Translations under genes and position numbers: made by a program
In this document: piece after piece, positions 39,168 through 47,663 of the stretch
Numbering within the stretch: the first letter of the stretch is position 1
Layout of the letters: each line of letters begins with the position of its first letter
Notes under the pieces: model-generated
Told to the model about the DNA's origin: nothing
What the model saw: the letters and a program-made list of their open reading frames with translations, nothing else
Database searches by the model: none
Source of the DNA: Paludibaculum fermentans
GTDB taxonomy: Bacteria > Acidobacteriota > Terriglobia > Bryobacterales > Bryobacteraceae
Assembly: GCF_015277775.1 (NCBI RefSeq)
Contig: NZ_CP063849.1
Span: forward strand, 8,695,501-8,759,500
Direction of reading: 5' to 3'
Length of the DNA stretch: 64,000 nucleotides

Positions 39168-42167
39168 ATGACCCGCAGGCGTAGAAGCCTGAAAGCCGTA
39201 CCGCTTTGCCTCGTTGTCCTTTCGATGATCATCGCGGGCGCGGCGGGAACTGTGCAGGCAGAACCCCAAGCCGCGCCTCCACAGGCGCAGGCCCCAAAAC
39301 CGGCTGAGCCCAAGAAGGCAAGTCCTTTCGAGAACGTATCCCCAGCGCCGGAGGCTCAACCCCCGAAGCCAGCTGAAACCAAACCGGCCCCTCCCTTCGA
39401 GACGGTACCGGCTCCCAAAGAGGAGCAGGTCAAGCCGCCCGCCGGTACACCGCCCGTGGCGGAGCCCGCCAAGGCTCCCCAAGCGCTGCCCGACGTCATT
39501 GAAGCCATTGAGTTCCGCGGTGCGCGACGCGTTCCGCAGGACACCCTCAAGGCGTTGATCATGACGAAGAAGGGCGACTACTATGACGCCGACGGCCTCC
39601 ACCGCGACTTCATGCGGTTGTGGAACACGGGCCGCTTCGACGACATCACGATCGAACGCGAAGCCGGCAAGGTCGGTTGGATTGTCCGTTTCCTGGTCAC
39701 TGAGCGGCGCGTCGTTCGTTCCATCAAGTACGAAGGCAACAAGTCGATCACCGTGTCCGAAATCCTGGATCGCTTTAAGGAACGGCGCGTTGGTCTGTCC
39801 GTGGAACAGCAGTACGAGCAGGGCCGCGTCCAGCGGGCTACCAACGTGCTGAAAGAGTTCCTCTCCGAGCGCGGCCGCCAGTTCGCCTCCGTGACTCCGG
39901 AAATCCGCCAGATTCCCCCATCTTCCGTCGAAGTGACCTTCAAAATTCAGGAAGGCGCCAAGGTCAAGGTGGGTAAGATCGACATCGAAGGCAACAAGGT
40001 ATACGCCGACCGTGCTGTCATTCGGGCGATGAAGAATCTGCGGCCGATTGGTGTCCCGCATTCCGTCTTCCTCGAGAGCCTTTTTGCCAAGACCTTCGAC
40101 TCCACCAAGCTGGAAGAGGACAAGGAACGCATCCGCCAGTTCTATGCGTCGAACGGCTACTTCCTCGCCCGCGTCACCGATCATAAAGTGACGATGCGCG
40201 ATAAGGCCGGTGCCTCGATGCCTTTCACTCGTGCCAAGGCCGGCAAGGTGGCTGACGTCACGATGAACATGGACGAAGGCGTGCTCTATCGCCTCAACAA
40301 CATCAACTTCGTCGGTGTCAAGTTGTTCCGTACGCCGGAAACCCTCATGCGTCCCCTGTTCGGAATGGACAAGGGCGACGTCTTCTCTACTGAGAAACTG
40401 CAGAAGGGCTTCAAGAATCTCACCAAGCTGTACGGTGAATTCGGCTACATCGACGCAGTGCCCGAGCCGGATTTTAACCCGCTCCCCGAAGGCAAGATCG
40501 ACCTGACGCTCAATGTTGACGAAGGCAAGCAGTTCTTCGTCCGCCGCATCGATTTCCAGGGCAACACCACCACTCGCGACAAAGTCATCCGCCGCGAATT
40601 GCTGGTCGATGAAGGCGACATGTACAACACGCGTTTGTGGGACCTCAGCATCCTCCGCCTGAACCAGCTCGGCTATTTCGAGGCGCTGAAGGAGAACGAG
40701 TCCACGAACGTTACTCGCGACACGAAGAACAACACAGTTGATCTCACGGTCAAGGTGAAGGAACGCGGCAAGAACTCGATCAGCCTCAATGGCGGTGTTT
40801 CGGGTATCTCCGGCAGCTTCATCGGCTTCGGCTACTCCACCAACAACTTCCTGGGTCTTGGTGAAACACTGAGCCTCAACGCCGAAATCGGCGACCGCAT
40901 GAAGAACGTGACATTCGGCTTCACTGAGCCCTATCTGTTCGACAAGCCCATGCAAGCCGGCTTTACGATCTACACGCAGCATTTCAACTACGATCAGGCG
41001 CGTGAAGTGTCACTGTTCTCCGGCCGCAACCTGATCCCGCTCTACAACGCACTGGGTGCCGACAACCTGCTGAAATATACCTCCAACGGTTACGGCGCAA
41101 CTTTCTTCGTCAGCTATCCGCTGAAGCGTTCCTTTGCGCGCCTCAGCATGACCTACGGTATTGATCGCTCGAACATCGTTCCGAACAACACAGGATCGAA
41201 GAGCTACTTCGATTACTCGAACTTCCTCAACTTCGACGGTCCGAACTCCCTGAACGGCATCGTGACCAGCCGCGTGATCCCGGCCTACACCTACAACACG
41301 GTAGACCACCCGATCACGCCGAGCCGCGGCCGCAGTCTCTACGCCTCGTTCTCGTTCGCCGGCGGCCCCCTCGGCGGCAACGTGAACCTGATCGAACCGA
41401 CAGTGTCCGCCACCTATTTCCGGAAGGGCTTCTCACCCAAGCACGTGATCGGTATGCGCGCCATGGGGCGCTACATTTCGGGCTATGGCGATCGTGTCGC
41501 ACCTCCTTTCAATCGCGTCTTCATGGGCGGCGAACAGGACGTCCGCGGTTTCGAAATCTGGGGGATTGGGCCCTTTGCCTACATTCCCAGTTCCGCCGCC
41601 GTCAATGTGCGCAACAACGACGGCTCCGCACGCACCCAACAGGTCATCGTCAACGGAGTCCTCCAGTCGCAGAACGTCACTCAGAACATCCCCATCTATC
41701 AGTTGGTGTTCCCTGGCGGCGACACCCAGGGTGTCGGCAACTTTGAATACCGTATCCCGATTGTTGGACCGCTTGTCCTTGCGGCCTTCTTCGATGCCGG
41801 TGTCAACCGCATCAGCAGGGATAGCCAGTTGCGGTTGAATGCCAGCCGTGTGGATACGCTGAACGGCGCGTTTCCGCAGGCCGGTTTCGACAACAAGGCT
41901 TTCATTGTTGGAGAGAGCCAGAAACTTCGCACCTCCACCGGTCTCGAACTGCAGATCATGATGCCGGTGGTCAATGCACCATTCCGTCTCTACTGGGCCT
42001 ACAACCCGACGGTTGTCAGGCAGTACTTCGTTCCTCCCATCGCTGTAACGCCCGCTATGTTCCCGAACTACGCGACGTATGCCTACGCCTCGCAGACCTT
42101 CGCGAACCCGGCGCCCTACTACGAAAAGAGGACGATGTTCCGGTTCACCATCAGCCGTACCTTCTGA
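39168..42167 (+). CDS. bamA: Outer membrane protein assembly factor BamA
   Basis: BamA inserts beta-barrel proteins into the outer membrane. The 999-residue protein starts with a signal peptide (to about residue 31). A Pro/Ala/Lys/Glu-rich linker (about 32-105) contains a 20-residue near-duplicate (43-62 and 66-85). POTRA domains follow from about residue 107 (IEAIEFRGARRVPQDTL and further repeats), then the C-terminal barrel (from about residue 545). The barrel has a VRGF motif (EQDVRGFEIW) and ends in Phe. The linker is unusual; BamA is otherwise about 800 residues. ompH follows as a partner chaperone. Confidence 0.95.
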   Translation: MTRRRRSLKAVPLCLVVLSMIIAGAAGTVQAEPQAAPPQAQAPKPAEPKKASPFENVSPAPEAQPPKPAETKPAPPFETVPAPKEEQVKPPAGTPPVAEPAKAPQALPDVIEAIEFRGARRVPQDTLKALIMTKKGDYYDADGLHRDFMRLWNTGRFDDITIEREAGKVGWIVRFLVTERRVVRSIKYEGNKSITVSEILDRFKERRVGLSVEQQYEQGRVQRATNVLKEFLSERGRQFASVTPEIRQIPPSSVEVTFKIQEGAKVKVGKIDIEGNKVYADRAVIRAMKNLRPIGVPHSVFLESLFAKTFDSTKLEEDKERIRQFYASNGYFLARVTDHKVTMRDKAGASMPFTRAKAGKVADVTMNMDEGVLYRLNNINFVGVKLFRTPETLMRPLFGMDKGDVFSTEKLQKGFKNLTKLYGEFGYIDAVPEPDFNPLPEGKIDLTLNVDEGKQFFVRRIDFQGNTTTRDKVIRRELLVDEGDMYNTRLWDLSILRLNQLGYFEALKENESTNVTRDTKNNTVDLTVKVKERGKNSISLNGGVSGISGSFIGFGYSTNNFLGLGETLSLNAEIGDRMKNVTFGFTEPYLFDKPMQAGFTIYTQHFNYDQAREVSLFSGRNLIPLYNALGADNLLKYTSNGYGATFFVSYPLKRSFARLSMTYGIDRSNIVPNNTGSKSYFDYSNFLNFDGPNSLNGIVTSRVIPAYTYNTVDHPITPSRGRSLYASFSFAGGPLGGNVNLIEPTVSATYFRKGFSPKHVIGMRAMGRYISGYGDRVAPPFNRVFMGGEQDVRGFEIWGIGPFAYIPSSAAVNVRNNDGSARTQQVIVNGVLQSQNVTQNIPIYQLVFPGGDTQGVGNFEYRIPIVGPLVLAAFFDAGVNRISRDSQLRLNASRVDTLNGAFPQAGFDNKAFIVGESQKLRTSTGLELQIMMPVVNAPFRLYWAYNPTVVRQYFVPPIAVTPAMFPNYATYAYASQTFANPAPYYEKRTMFRFTISRTF

Positions 42168-42227
42168 GCCTCAGCCTGACGCTGCAGCGGCATGTTAGGA
42201 TCATATAGTTTGAGGAGTTTGACACAA

Positions 42228-42851
42228 GTGAGATTCGACGCGAAGCAGATGGGCCTCTCTGTCCTGGCCCTCATCCTGACGGCCCCGGCCCTCCCGGCGC
42301 AAGCGCCCACCAAGGTGGCCATTATCAACATCCAGAGTGCCATCTTGGCCACGAAGGACGGCGAAAAGGCCCGCACCGCACTGACGGCAAAGTTCGAGCC
42401 CCGCGCAAAAGACCTCGAAAGCCGCGGTGGTGAGCTGCAGAAGAAGCGGGAAACCCTCAACAAGGGCGCCAACATGATGTCCGCCGAGGCTCGCGAGAAG
42501 CTCACTCGCGAGATCGACGACTTCCAGAAGAAGCTGCAATGGGATAGCGAAGATATGCAGCAGGAAGTGCAACAGGAGCAGGGCAAGCTCGTCAACGACA
42601 TCGGTCAACGCATGATCCAGGTCCTCGACGAGTACTCCAAGGCTCAGGGCTTCACCATCGTTCTCGATGTCAGCACCCAGCAGAGCCCGGTGCTCTGGGC
42701 TGCCAATGGCATCGACGTCACCCAGCAGATCATTGATCTCTACGACAAAAAGTACGCCTCTGGCGCTCCGGCCGCCACTCCGGCTGCCCCGGCAGCCAAG
42801 CCTGCCGCTCCGCCCGCTGCCGCGCCCAAGAAGCCGGCTGGCGCAAAGTAA
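42228..42851 (+). CDS. OmpH/Skp-family periplasmic chaperone
   Basis: This 207-residue Skp-like protein has a signal peptide (LSVLALILTAPALPAQA), then the OmpH body (TKVAIINIQSAILATKDGEKA, a coiled-coil pair, GFTIVLDVS). The tail has about 35 residues of Ala/Pro repeats. I chose the GTG at 42228, which has GAGGAG 10 bp upstream, over an ATG 36 bp earlier. Its place after bamA is a widely conserved order. Such chaperones carry unfolded outer-membrane proteins to the Bam machinery. Confidence 0.9.
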   Translation: MRFDAKQMGLSVLALILTAPALPAQAPTKVAIINIQSAILATKDGEKARTALTAKFEPRAKDLESRGGELQKKRETLNKGANMMSAEAREKLTREIDDFQKKLQWDSEDMQQEVQQEQGKLVNDIGQRMIQVLDEYSKAQGFTIVLDVSTQQSPVLWAANGIDVTQQIIDLYDKKYASGAPAATPAAPAAKPAAPPAAAPKKPAGAK

Positions 42852-42873
42852 GGCAATCTTCGGATAGATAGAG

Positions 42874-42901
42874 AAAGAGCCCGGCGCAAGCCGGGCTCTT
42901 T
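42874..42901. terminator. Rho-independent terminator after ompH
   Basis: A perfect 12-bp stem (AAAGAGCCCGGC, loop GCAA, complement) is followed by TCGTTTT on the forward strand. It lies 22 bp after ompH, before the convergent epimerase gene. Confidence 0.92.
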
Positions 42902-42964
42902 CGTTTTGGCGAGTCCCAAACTCTCGGGATCGCCGCTTTCCCTACTCACCGCAGCCCGCTACGC

Positions 42965-44017
42965 CTAGTAGCCACTGGGTACAATCCGGAAACTCTCTTT
43001 CCACTGTCCGCCCGCCGCCACGCTCTGCAGCCCTTTGTACCAGCCGTCATGTGCGGCATTGAATGCGTTGGTGGGGCCAGTCATGGGCTCAAAGCAGACA
43101 AATCCGCGGCCGGGGGGCGCGTACACCACCGCGACCTCAAAATGCGGACCGTACTCCACCGTGATCTTCTGCTTCTGCCCCTCCACCCAGAATCGCGCCT
43201 TGCCATCCGCATCCCGCACGAGTCCATCGAACACATCATCGAGAGTGATGCCTTGCAACGGTTGCGGATCCTTGTATGGATTGATTGCACGCTCACCGGT
43301 CGGGATCAGCCGGTTCGAAAGCGCCAGTCGGTCCTTGGCGGGCAGGTGGACTTTCCACGCGTCGCGCGGTGCATCCGTCACCTGAAAATAAGGGTGATAG
43401 CCAAGCGAGACGGGCATCGGTTCCGCACTCAAATTCTCGATCGCGGTCTCTACTTCCAGGGCGCCGTCCGCCAGGCGGTATGTCATCTCAATGTTGTGCG
43501 CGAACGGGAACTGCGCCATCAACTCCGGATGCCTCCAGAACTCCAGCCGGGACGTGATCACCGCGGCGTGCCCGTCGGCCTTTGCACTCTTTACCCGCCA
43601 GAGATCCGTATACACCAGCAGGCCGTGAATCGGCGTGTTGTTCGGCCCCGGCTTCACATTGCCCACCTCCAGGTCGAGCGAGTACTTCCGGCCCGACGCA
43701 TAGTAAGTCGTGCCATCAATCCTGTTTGCCCAGGGCCAAAGCAGCGGATTCCCGAGATGGGCGGGCTTCGCCGCAAATTCGCCCACGCTGGTGTAAGGCG
43801 ACCAGAATACCTTCTGTCCCTTCACCGTCATCTCGTAGGAGTTGTTACCCAACCCCGGAGCGATACGGACCTCGGCCGCATGCGCCTGGTCACGCAGGAT
43901 GTAAACTTCGACGGAATCGACCGTCGTCTTTTCAATGGAGTAGTTGGCAGCTTGTGTCATGGAAGTGGCGCCGAACAGGCATAGTCCGGCTGCAAGTGGA
44001 ACGAGCGCGTTGCGCAT
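42965..44017 (-). CDS. Secreted aldose 1-epimerase family protein
   Basis: This is a 350-residue mutarotase-like protein with a signal peptide (LAAGLCLFGATSMTQA). Catalytic His and Glu regions of galactose mutarotases are visible: PIHGLLVYTDLW, SLGYHPYFQV and a late Glu in GFVCFEPMTGPTNA. Export suggests that it acts on sugars outside the cytoplasm. It ends the reverse-strand run that begins with the ATPase gene, but it is probably independent in function. Confidence 0.87.
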   Translation of the reverse strand: MRNALVPLAAGLCLFGATSMTQAANYSIEKTTVDSVEVYILRDQAHAAEVRIAPGLGNNSYEMTVKGQKVFWSPYTSVGEFAAKPAHLGNPLLWPWANRIDGTTYYASGRKYSLDLEVGNVKPGPNNTPIHGLLVYTDLWRVKSAKADGHAAVITSRLEFWRHPELMAQFPFAHNIEMTYRLADGALEVETAIENLSAEPMPVSLGYHPYFQVTDAPRDAWKVHLPAKDRLALSNRLIPTGERAINPYKDPQPLQGITLDDVFDGLVRDADGKARFWVEGQKQKITVEYGPHFEVAVVYAPPGRGFVCFEPMTGPTNAFNAAHDGWYKGLQSVAAGGQWKESFRIVPSGY

Positions 44018-44027
44018 GTTCCTGAGT

Positions 44028-44462
44028 TTAGTTCGTTGGGTCGGTATCTTCCAACGCCGGATCCCGCAAATCCAGTTTCATGGGACGCTGGCAGCACTGG
44101 CAGTTACCCGGAGTCCAGGCGCGGATCGAGCAGATCTCGCACCAGTAGGTGACCATCATGCGTTTGCCGCCGCTCCAGGCAAACAGTGCCTTCTTGTAGA
44201 TCGGATCGGCTTCAAACTGGGTTGGCCCCGTAAAGTGGCCCATGGCCTCGAAATCCGCATCCTTCAGCCTTTGGTCGCGCAGGACGCCCACCGTGGCCGC
44301 ATCACCACTTAAGTCAATGACCTTCCCGTCCTTAGTGAAGATGCCTGGCTTCGTTCCGTCAGCCTGCCGCAACCGGCCTCTCACGGACGTACGCTCTTCG
44401 GCCGCCGTCATCCGGAATGGCAACACAGCGGTCGCGAGAAGCAATACACGGCGCGTCATCAA
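44028..44462 (-). CDS. Secreted Cys-rich protein with CxxC..CxCC cluster
   Basis: This 144-residue protein has a basic N terminus and a signal-like hydrophobic stretch (RRVLLLATAVLPFRMTAAE). A beta domain follows (SVRGRLRQADGTKPGIFTKDGKVIDLSGDAA). The C-terminal cluster is WCEICSIRAWTPGNCQCCQRPM, five cysteines that look like a zinc- or copper-binding knuckle. Its start overlaps the P-type-ATPase stop by 4 bp (ATGA), so the two are coupled. I recall similar acidobacterial proteins without assigned function. Confidence 0.7.
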   Translation of the reverse strand: MMTRRVLLLATAVLPFRMTAAEERTSVRGRLRQADGTKPGIFTKDGKVIDLSGDAATVGVLRDQRLKDADFEAMGHFTGPTQFEADPIYKKALFAWSGGKRMMVTYWCEICSIRAWTPGNCQCCQRPMKLDLRDPALEDTDPTN

Positions 44463-46471
44463 TCAGTTGGATGCGTTTTGGTCCGCAAGAGTCGCAGCCC
44501 GTTCAGCGTAACGGCAAAGGTCGCGCCCATATCGGCCGCCACCGCCATCCACAGCGTTGCCATGCCCGCCATGGCCGCCGCCAGGAACAGGACCTTCGCT
44601 CCCAGGGCAAAGAGAATGTTGCCTTTGATCACACGCAGCGTCCGCCGCGAGTGATCGACCAGAAACACCATCCGCCCCAGGTCATTGGTCATGAGTACGC
44701 CGTCCGCCGTTTCCCTTGCCATATCCGCACCTTGGCTGCCCATGGTGATACCCAGACTGGCTTCCGCCAGCGCTTCCGCATCCGTGAGGCCATCCGCCAC
44801 CATGCCGACATGGCCGTAGAGCCGCCTCAACTCCCGTACGCGCGCGGCCTTCTCAAGAGGGTAAAGATCCGCCTCCACTTCGCTTACCCCAGCCGCCGCG
44901 GCTGCGGTCCGCCCGGCTTGGCAAGGGTCGCCGGTCAAGACCAGAACCCGCTCCACCCCCCGCTGCTTCAACTGCCGCAGAACCTCGCCGGCGCCCTGCC
45001 TGGGTGCGTCGCAATAGGCCTCCAGCACCAGATGCCCCGACTCCTCCCAAACCGCCGCTGTCCAACCCTTCCCCGCAAGCTGCTCGACGGCCTGGAGGAC
45101 GCTGCCCTGTGCGCCTGACTCGCTCAAGGTCCGGGGTGTCAGCGGCCAGTCGACGCCCTGCTCGCCCTTCCATGCCTGCCAGTTCCGAATCTCCTGGCTC
45201 TCGGCTTCGTTCAGAGCCCTCTGGTCCGCCGCCTCCGGCAGGCCGCTTGTCAGCACCCCAGCCCGTCCCAAGACCAGCACCCGCATCCGTGCTGCTTCTT
45301 CGAGGAATGTCCCGCCTTTCAGCAGTACACCTTGCCTCGCCGCACTCGTCAGCGCCGCAACAATTGAGACCGGCGTCGAAATCACCAGGGCGCACGGGCA
45401 GGCGATCAGCAATACCACCATTCCCTGGTAGAACCATTCGCTCCAGCCGCCGCCCTTCCAGATTGGCGGGAGCGTGCTCACGAATAATGCCAGCAGCAGC
45501 ACCGCCGGCGTGTAGTACCGCGTGAACCGTTCGACGATCTGCTCGCTGGGTGCTCTTCGCGAATGAGACTCTTCCACCATGCGAATCATCCGGGCGAGCG
45601 TGCTGTCTGAAGCTTCCCTGCTGGTCTCCACCTCCAGCGTGCCGCTTTCGTTGATGGTTCCCGCGAAAACCTCTTCGCCAGCGCGCTTCTCCACCGCGAC
45701 AGACTCACCCGTGATCAGCGCCTGATTGACGAAGGAGACACCCTCCACCACCCTGCCGTCCGCCGGGATCCGTTCACCCGGACGGACGCGCACCCGGGCG
45801 CCCACCCGAATCGTCTCCACCGCCACTCTATGCTCATGACTCCCGTGGATGACGGACGCTTCCGGTGGAGCCACGGCCAGCAGGCGCGCAATCGCGTCCC
45901 GCGCCCGAACCATGCTCCAATGCTCCATCCGGCCCGCCAGCGCGAACAAGAACGAAAGCGTGGCGGCCTCGGTCCATTCGCCCAGGATGCTGGCGCCTAC
46001 AACGGAAAGCAGGACCAGCAGGTTCATATCCGCCCGCAGGCCGCGCAGTGCGGCCCACGCCTTCGGCAACGCAGGTATCGCGCCAGCGCAGATGGCCGCC
46101 CAGAAACATAGCTGCACCGCCAGCGGCAGATGATGGCCCGAATGCTCGTGAACCAGCACCGCGTGCACCAGATCGCCCGACTGCCACGCCTCCACGGCCA
46201 TGCCGCCGGCAAGTGCCAGCCCACTGGCCCAGGTGAAGGCAACCGCACTATCGATGCGGACAGCCTGTCCCGCCTTTGCGCTGCCTCTCAACCACTTTTC
46301 ACACCGCATCCCAATCGAGGCAACGGCGGATTCGATCTCTTCCGGCGAGGTCTTCTCGGCCGAGTACTCCACGTCCATCCGCGCCTGAACTACGTCGAAG
46401 CGCAGGTCCCTCACTCCGTTCACCCGGCTGAGCCGTGAACGCAGCAGTGATACCTCCTGGGCGCAGTCCAT
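44459..46471 (-). CDS. P1B-type heavy-metal ATPase homologue lacking the catalytic Asp motif
   Basis: This 670-residue protein has the full P1B layout: an N-terminal HMA-like domain (MDCAQEV, one Cys only), membrane helices, the actuator TGES (residues 254-257), the metal-site CPC (358-360) in helix 6, and the C-terminal TLWMAVAADMGA..NGLRLL block. The phosphorylation motif FDKTGTLT is read as LGRAGVLT (401-408), so the phospho-Asp is Gly402 (GGA). The hinge GDGxND is ADGLTD (559-564), and the N-domain HP motif is not seen. TGD (513-515) and PxxK (538-541) remain. The frame is intact, so it is either a pseudoenzyme or an early-stage decayed gene. No in-frame ATG lies further upstream. It is divergent from a His-rich protein gene. 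Confidence 0.88.
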   Translation of the reverse strand: MDCAQEVSLLRSRLSRVNGVRDLRFDVVQARMDVEYSAEKTSPEEIESAVASIGMRCEKWLRGSAKAGQAVRIDSAVAFTWASGLALAGGMAVEAWQSGDLVHAVLVHEHSGHHLPLAVQLCFWAAICAGAIPALPKAWAALRGLRADMNLLVLLSVVGASILGEWTEAATLSFLFALAGRMEHWSMVRARDAIARLLAVAPPEASVIHGSHEHRVAVETIRVGARVRVRPGERIPADGRVVEGVSFVNQALITGESVAVEKRAGEEVFAGTINESGTLEVETSREASDSTLARMIRMVEESHSRRAPSEQIVERFTRYYTPAVLLLALFVSTLPPIWKGGGWSEWFYQGMVVLLIACPCALVISTPVSIVAALTSAARQGVLLKGGTFLEEAARMRVLVLGRAGVLTSGLPEAADQRALNEAESQEIRNWQAWKGEQGVDWPLTPRTLSESGAQGSVLQAVEQLAGKGWTAAVWEESGHLVLEAYCDAPRQGAGEVLRQLKQRGVERVLVLTGDPCQAGRTAAAAAGVSEVEADLYPLEKAARVRELRRLYGHVGMVADGLTDAEALAEASLGITMGSQGADMARETADGVLMTNDLGRMVFLVDHSRRTLRVIKGNILFALGAKVLFLAAAMAGMATLWMAVAADMGATFAVTLNGLRLLRTKTHPTD

Positions 46472-46503
46472 CCCATGAACACGATACTGGGCTACTTTGT
46501 TAA

Positions 46504-46519
46504 TGAGAATCTATCCTCA
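46504..46519. promoter_or_regulatory. Candidate operator between divergent metal genes
   Basis: TGAGAATCTATCCTCA is an imperfect palindrome in which 6 of 8 base pairs match. It lies 33 bp before the ATPase start and 57 bp before the His-rich gene. The AT-rich, TGAG-AT..AT-CTCA pattern would suit a Fur-, Zur- or MntR-like dimer. No regulator was identified as its binder, and the Crp/Fnr gene next door is another option. Confidence 0.35.
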
Positions 46520-46576
46520 ATAACATTGTAGCCGAATTGGCCCTCACCTGGGTAACAATGGAGGAAGAGGGCCACG

Positions 46577-46924
46577 ATGGCAGCGCACAAGATCCACGGC
46601 AACCATTCCCACGTGCACGGCGAGGATTGCGGGCACACCGCCATCCTGCACGCGGGGCATGTAGACTACTTGCACGACGGTTGCCTGCACACTGCGCATG
46701 GCGACCATTTCGACGAATGCAGGATTCCGGTTTCCAGCGCCAATCCCGATGCGTGTACCCCCGCGCACACCTGCGCCGGGCACGAGGCAGGCCATCGTCA
46801 TGGCGTGGGCTGCGGACACGAACCGGTGCCGCATGGGGACCACGTCGACTACCTGGTGGACGGGCACCTGCACCATCCGCACGAGTCGCACTGCGACGAT
46901 CACGGAGCGGTAGAGCTGACCTGA
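46577..46924 (+). CDS. Histidine-rich duplicated metal-binding protein
   Basis: This 115-residue protein has 25 His and 7 Cys. Two similar units are seen: CGHTAILHAGHVDYLHDGCL.. (about residues 18-48) and CGHEPVPHGDHVDYLVDGHL.. (about 79-109). A CTPAHTC linker lies between them. No signal peptide or membrane segment is seen, so it is probably a cytoplasmic metal buffer or sensor. Similar proteins exist widely without assigned function, often near metal transport genes. Here it is divergent from the P1B-ATPase homologue and convergent with a Crp/Fnr gene (6-bp gap). Confidence 0.8.
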   Translation: MAAHKIHGNHSHVHGEDCGHTAILHAGHVDYLHDGCLHTAHGDHFDECRIPVSSANPDACTPAHTCAGHEAGHRHGVGCGHEPVPHGDHVDYLVDGHLHHPHESHCDDHGAVELT

Positions 46925-46930
46925 TGCGCC

Positions 46931-47596
46931 CTAGTCGTCGCCGTTTCTCGAAAGCAGTTCGCGCAGCCGGCTCAGGTCGGGAATGCTCACCCGGTTCTTG
47001 CCCAGGCGCACCAGTTCCAACTTCTCCAGGCGGTTGAGCTGGGTCGAAACCGTTTCTCGAGTCGATCCCGCCAAGCCTGCGATCTGGATCTGGGAGATGC
47101 CGATATGCGCCTGCATGGAGTCTCCTGCTGGAGCCGGAAACACCGTCGCCAGTTCGAGCAGGGCGGCGAGCAACCGCTGCTCCACACCCATCTGTGAGTG
47201 CTGGCTCATGCGAAGCAGCAGCGACCGGCGCTGCAACGCGAAGCGTTCGGCCAGCCAAAGCCCGACGTTCGGGTCTTCGGTCTTTGCCTTCAACAGGTTT
47301 GACCGCCGGATGCGCCATACCAGCGAAGGATCCATCAGCGCCGCGCTGGTTTCCCGCTTCCGCTTTCCATAGATCGCCTCGTCGCCCAATACTTCACCGG
47401 GGTGGACCAGCGTCAAGACGTACTCAAGGCTACCGCGCCGTTGTTGAAACAGGCGCGCTGCTCCACTCTCTACGAAATAGAAGCTGTCCGCCGCGTCGCC
47501 TGCCTGGTAGAGGGCAGAGGGGTATTTCCAGGACGCGAGACGCTCTCCATCCATCGCCTGCACAAATTGCAAACCTGCGTGAACACTGGGTTTCAT
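46931..47596 (-). CDS. Crp/Fnr-family transcription regulator
   Basis: This 221-residue protein has an N-terminal cNMP-binding beta-barrel (AGDAADSFYFVESGAARLFQQ, HPGEVLGDEAIYG) and a C-terminal winged helix (ISQIQIAGLAGSTRETVSTQLNRLEKLELVR). It contains no cysteine at all, so it cannot carry an FNR-type iron-sulphur cluster. Its ligand, if any, is unknown. Position beside the metal cluster suggests it may control the His-rich and ATPase genes, but no binding site was confirmed. Confidence 0.9.
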   Translation of the reverse strand: MKPSVHAGLQFVQAMDGERLASWKYPSALYQAGDAADSFYFVESGAARLFQQRRGSLEYVLTLVHPGEVLGDEAIYGKRKRETSAALMDPSLVWRIRRSNLLKAKTEDPNVGLWLAERFALQRRSLLLRMSQHSQMGVEQRLLAALLELATVFPAPAGDSMQAHIGISQIQIAGLAGSTRETVSTQLNRLEKLELVRLGKNRVSIPDLSRLRELLSRNGDD

Positions 47597-47663
47597 GGAT
47601 CAGAACTGCGAAGCTGAGCGAGAATGGCCGCTTCGACAGGCGGCTGGATAAAATCTAAGAGCC

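Noticed and set aside
39057-40982. A 641-codon open frame on the reverse strand opposite bamA
   Set aside because: It mirrors bamA codons in GC-rich DNA, shows no family similarity, and bamA itself is unmistakable.
45200-45320. A frameshift creating the loss of the DKTGT motif in the ATPase homologue
   Set aside because: Flanking conserved pieces (LKGGTFLEEAARM before, LTSGLPEA after) are in the same frame, so the change is a set of substitutions, not a frameshift.
46931-47596. Oxygen-sensing FNR with an iron-sulphur cluster
   Set aside because: The predicted protein has no cysteine residues, so it cannot bind the cluster.
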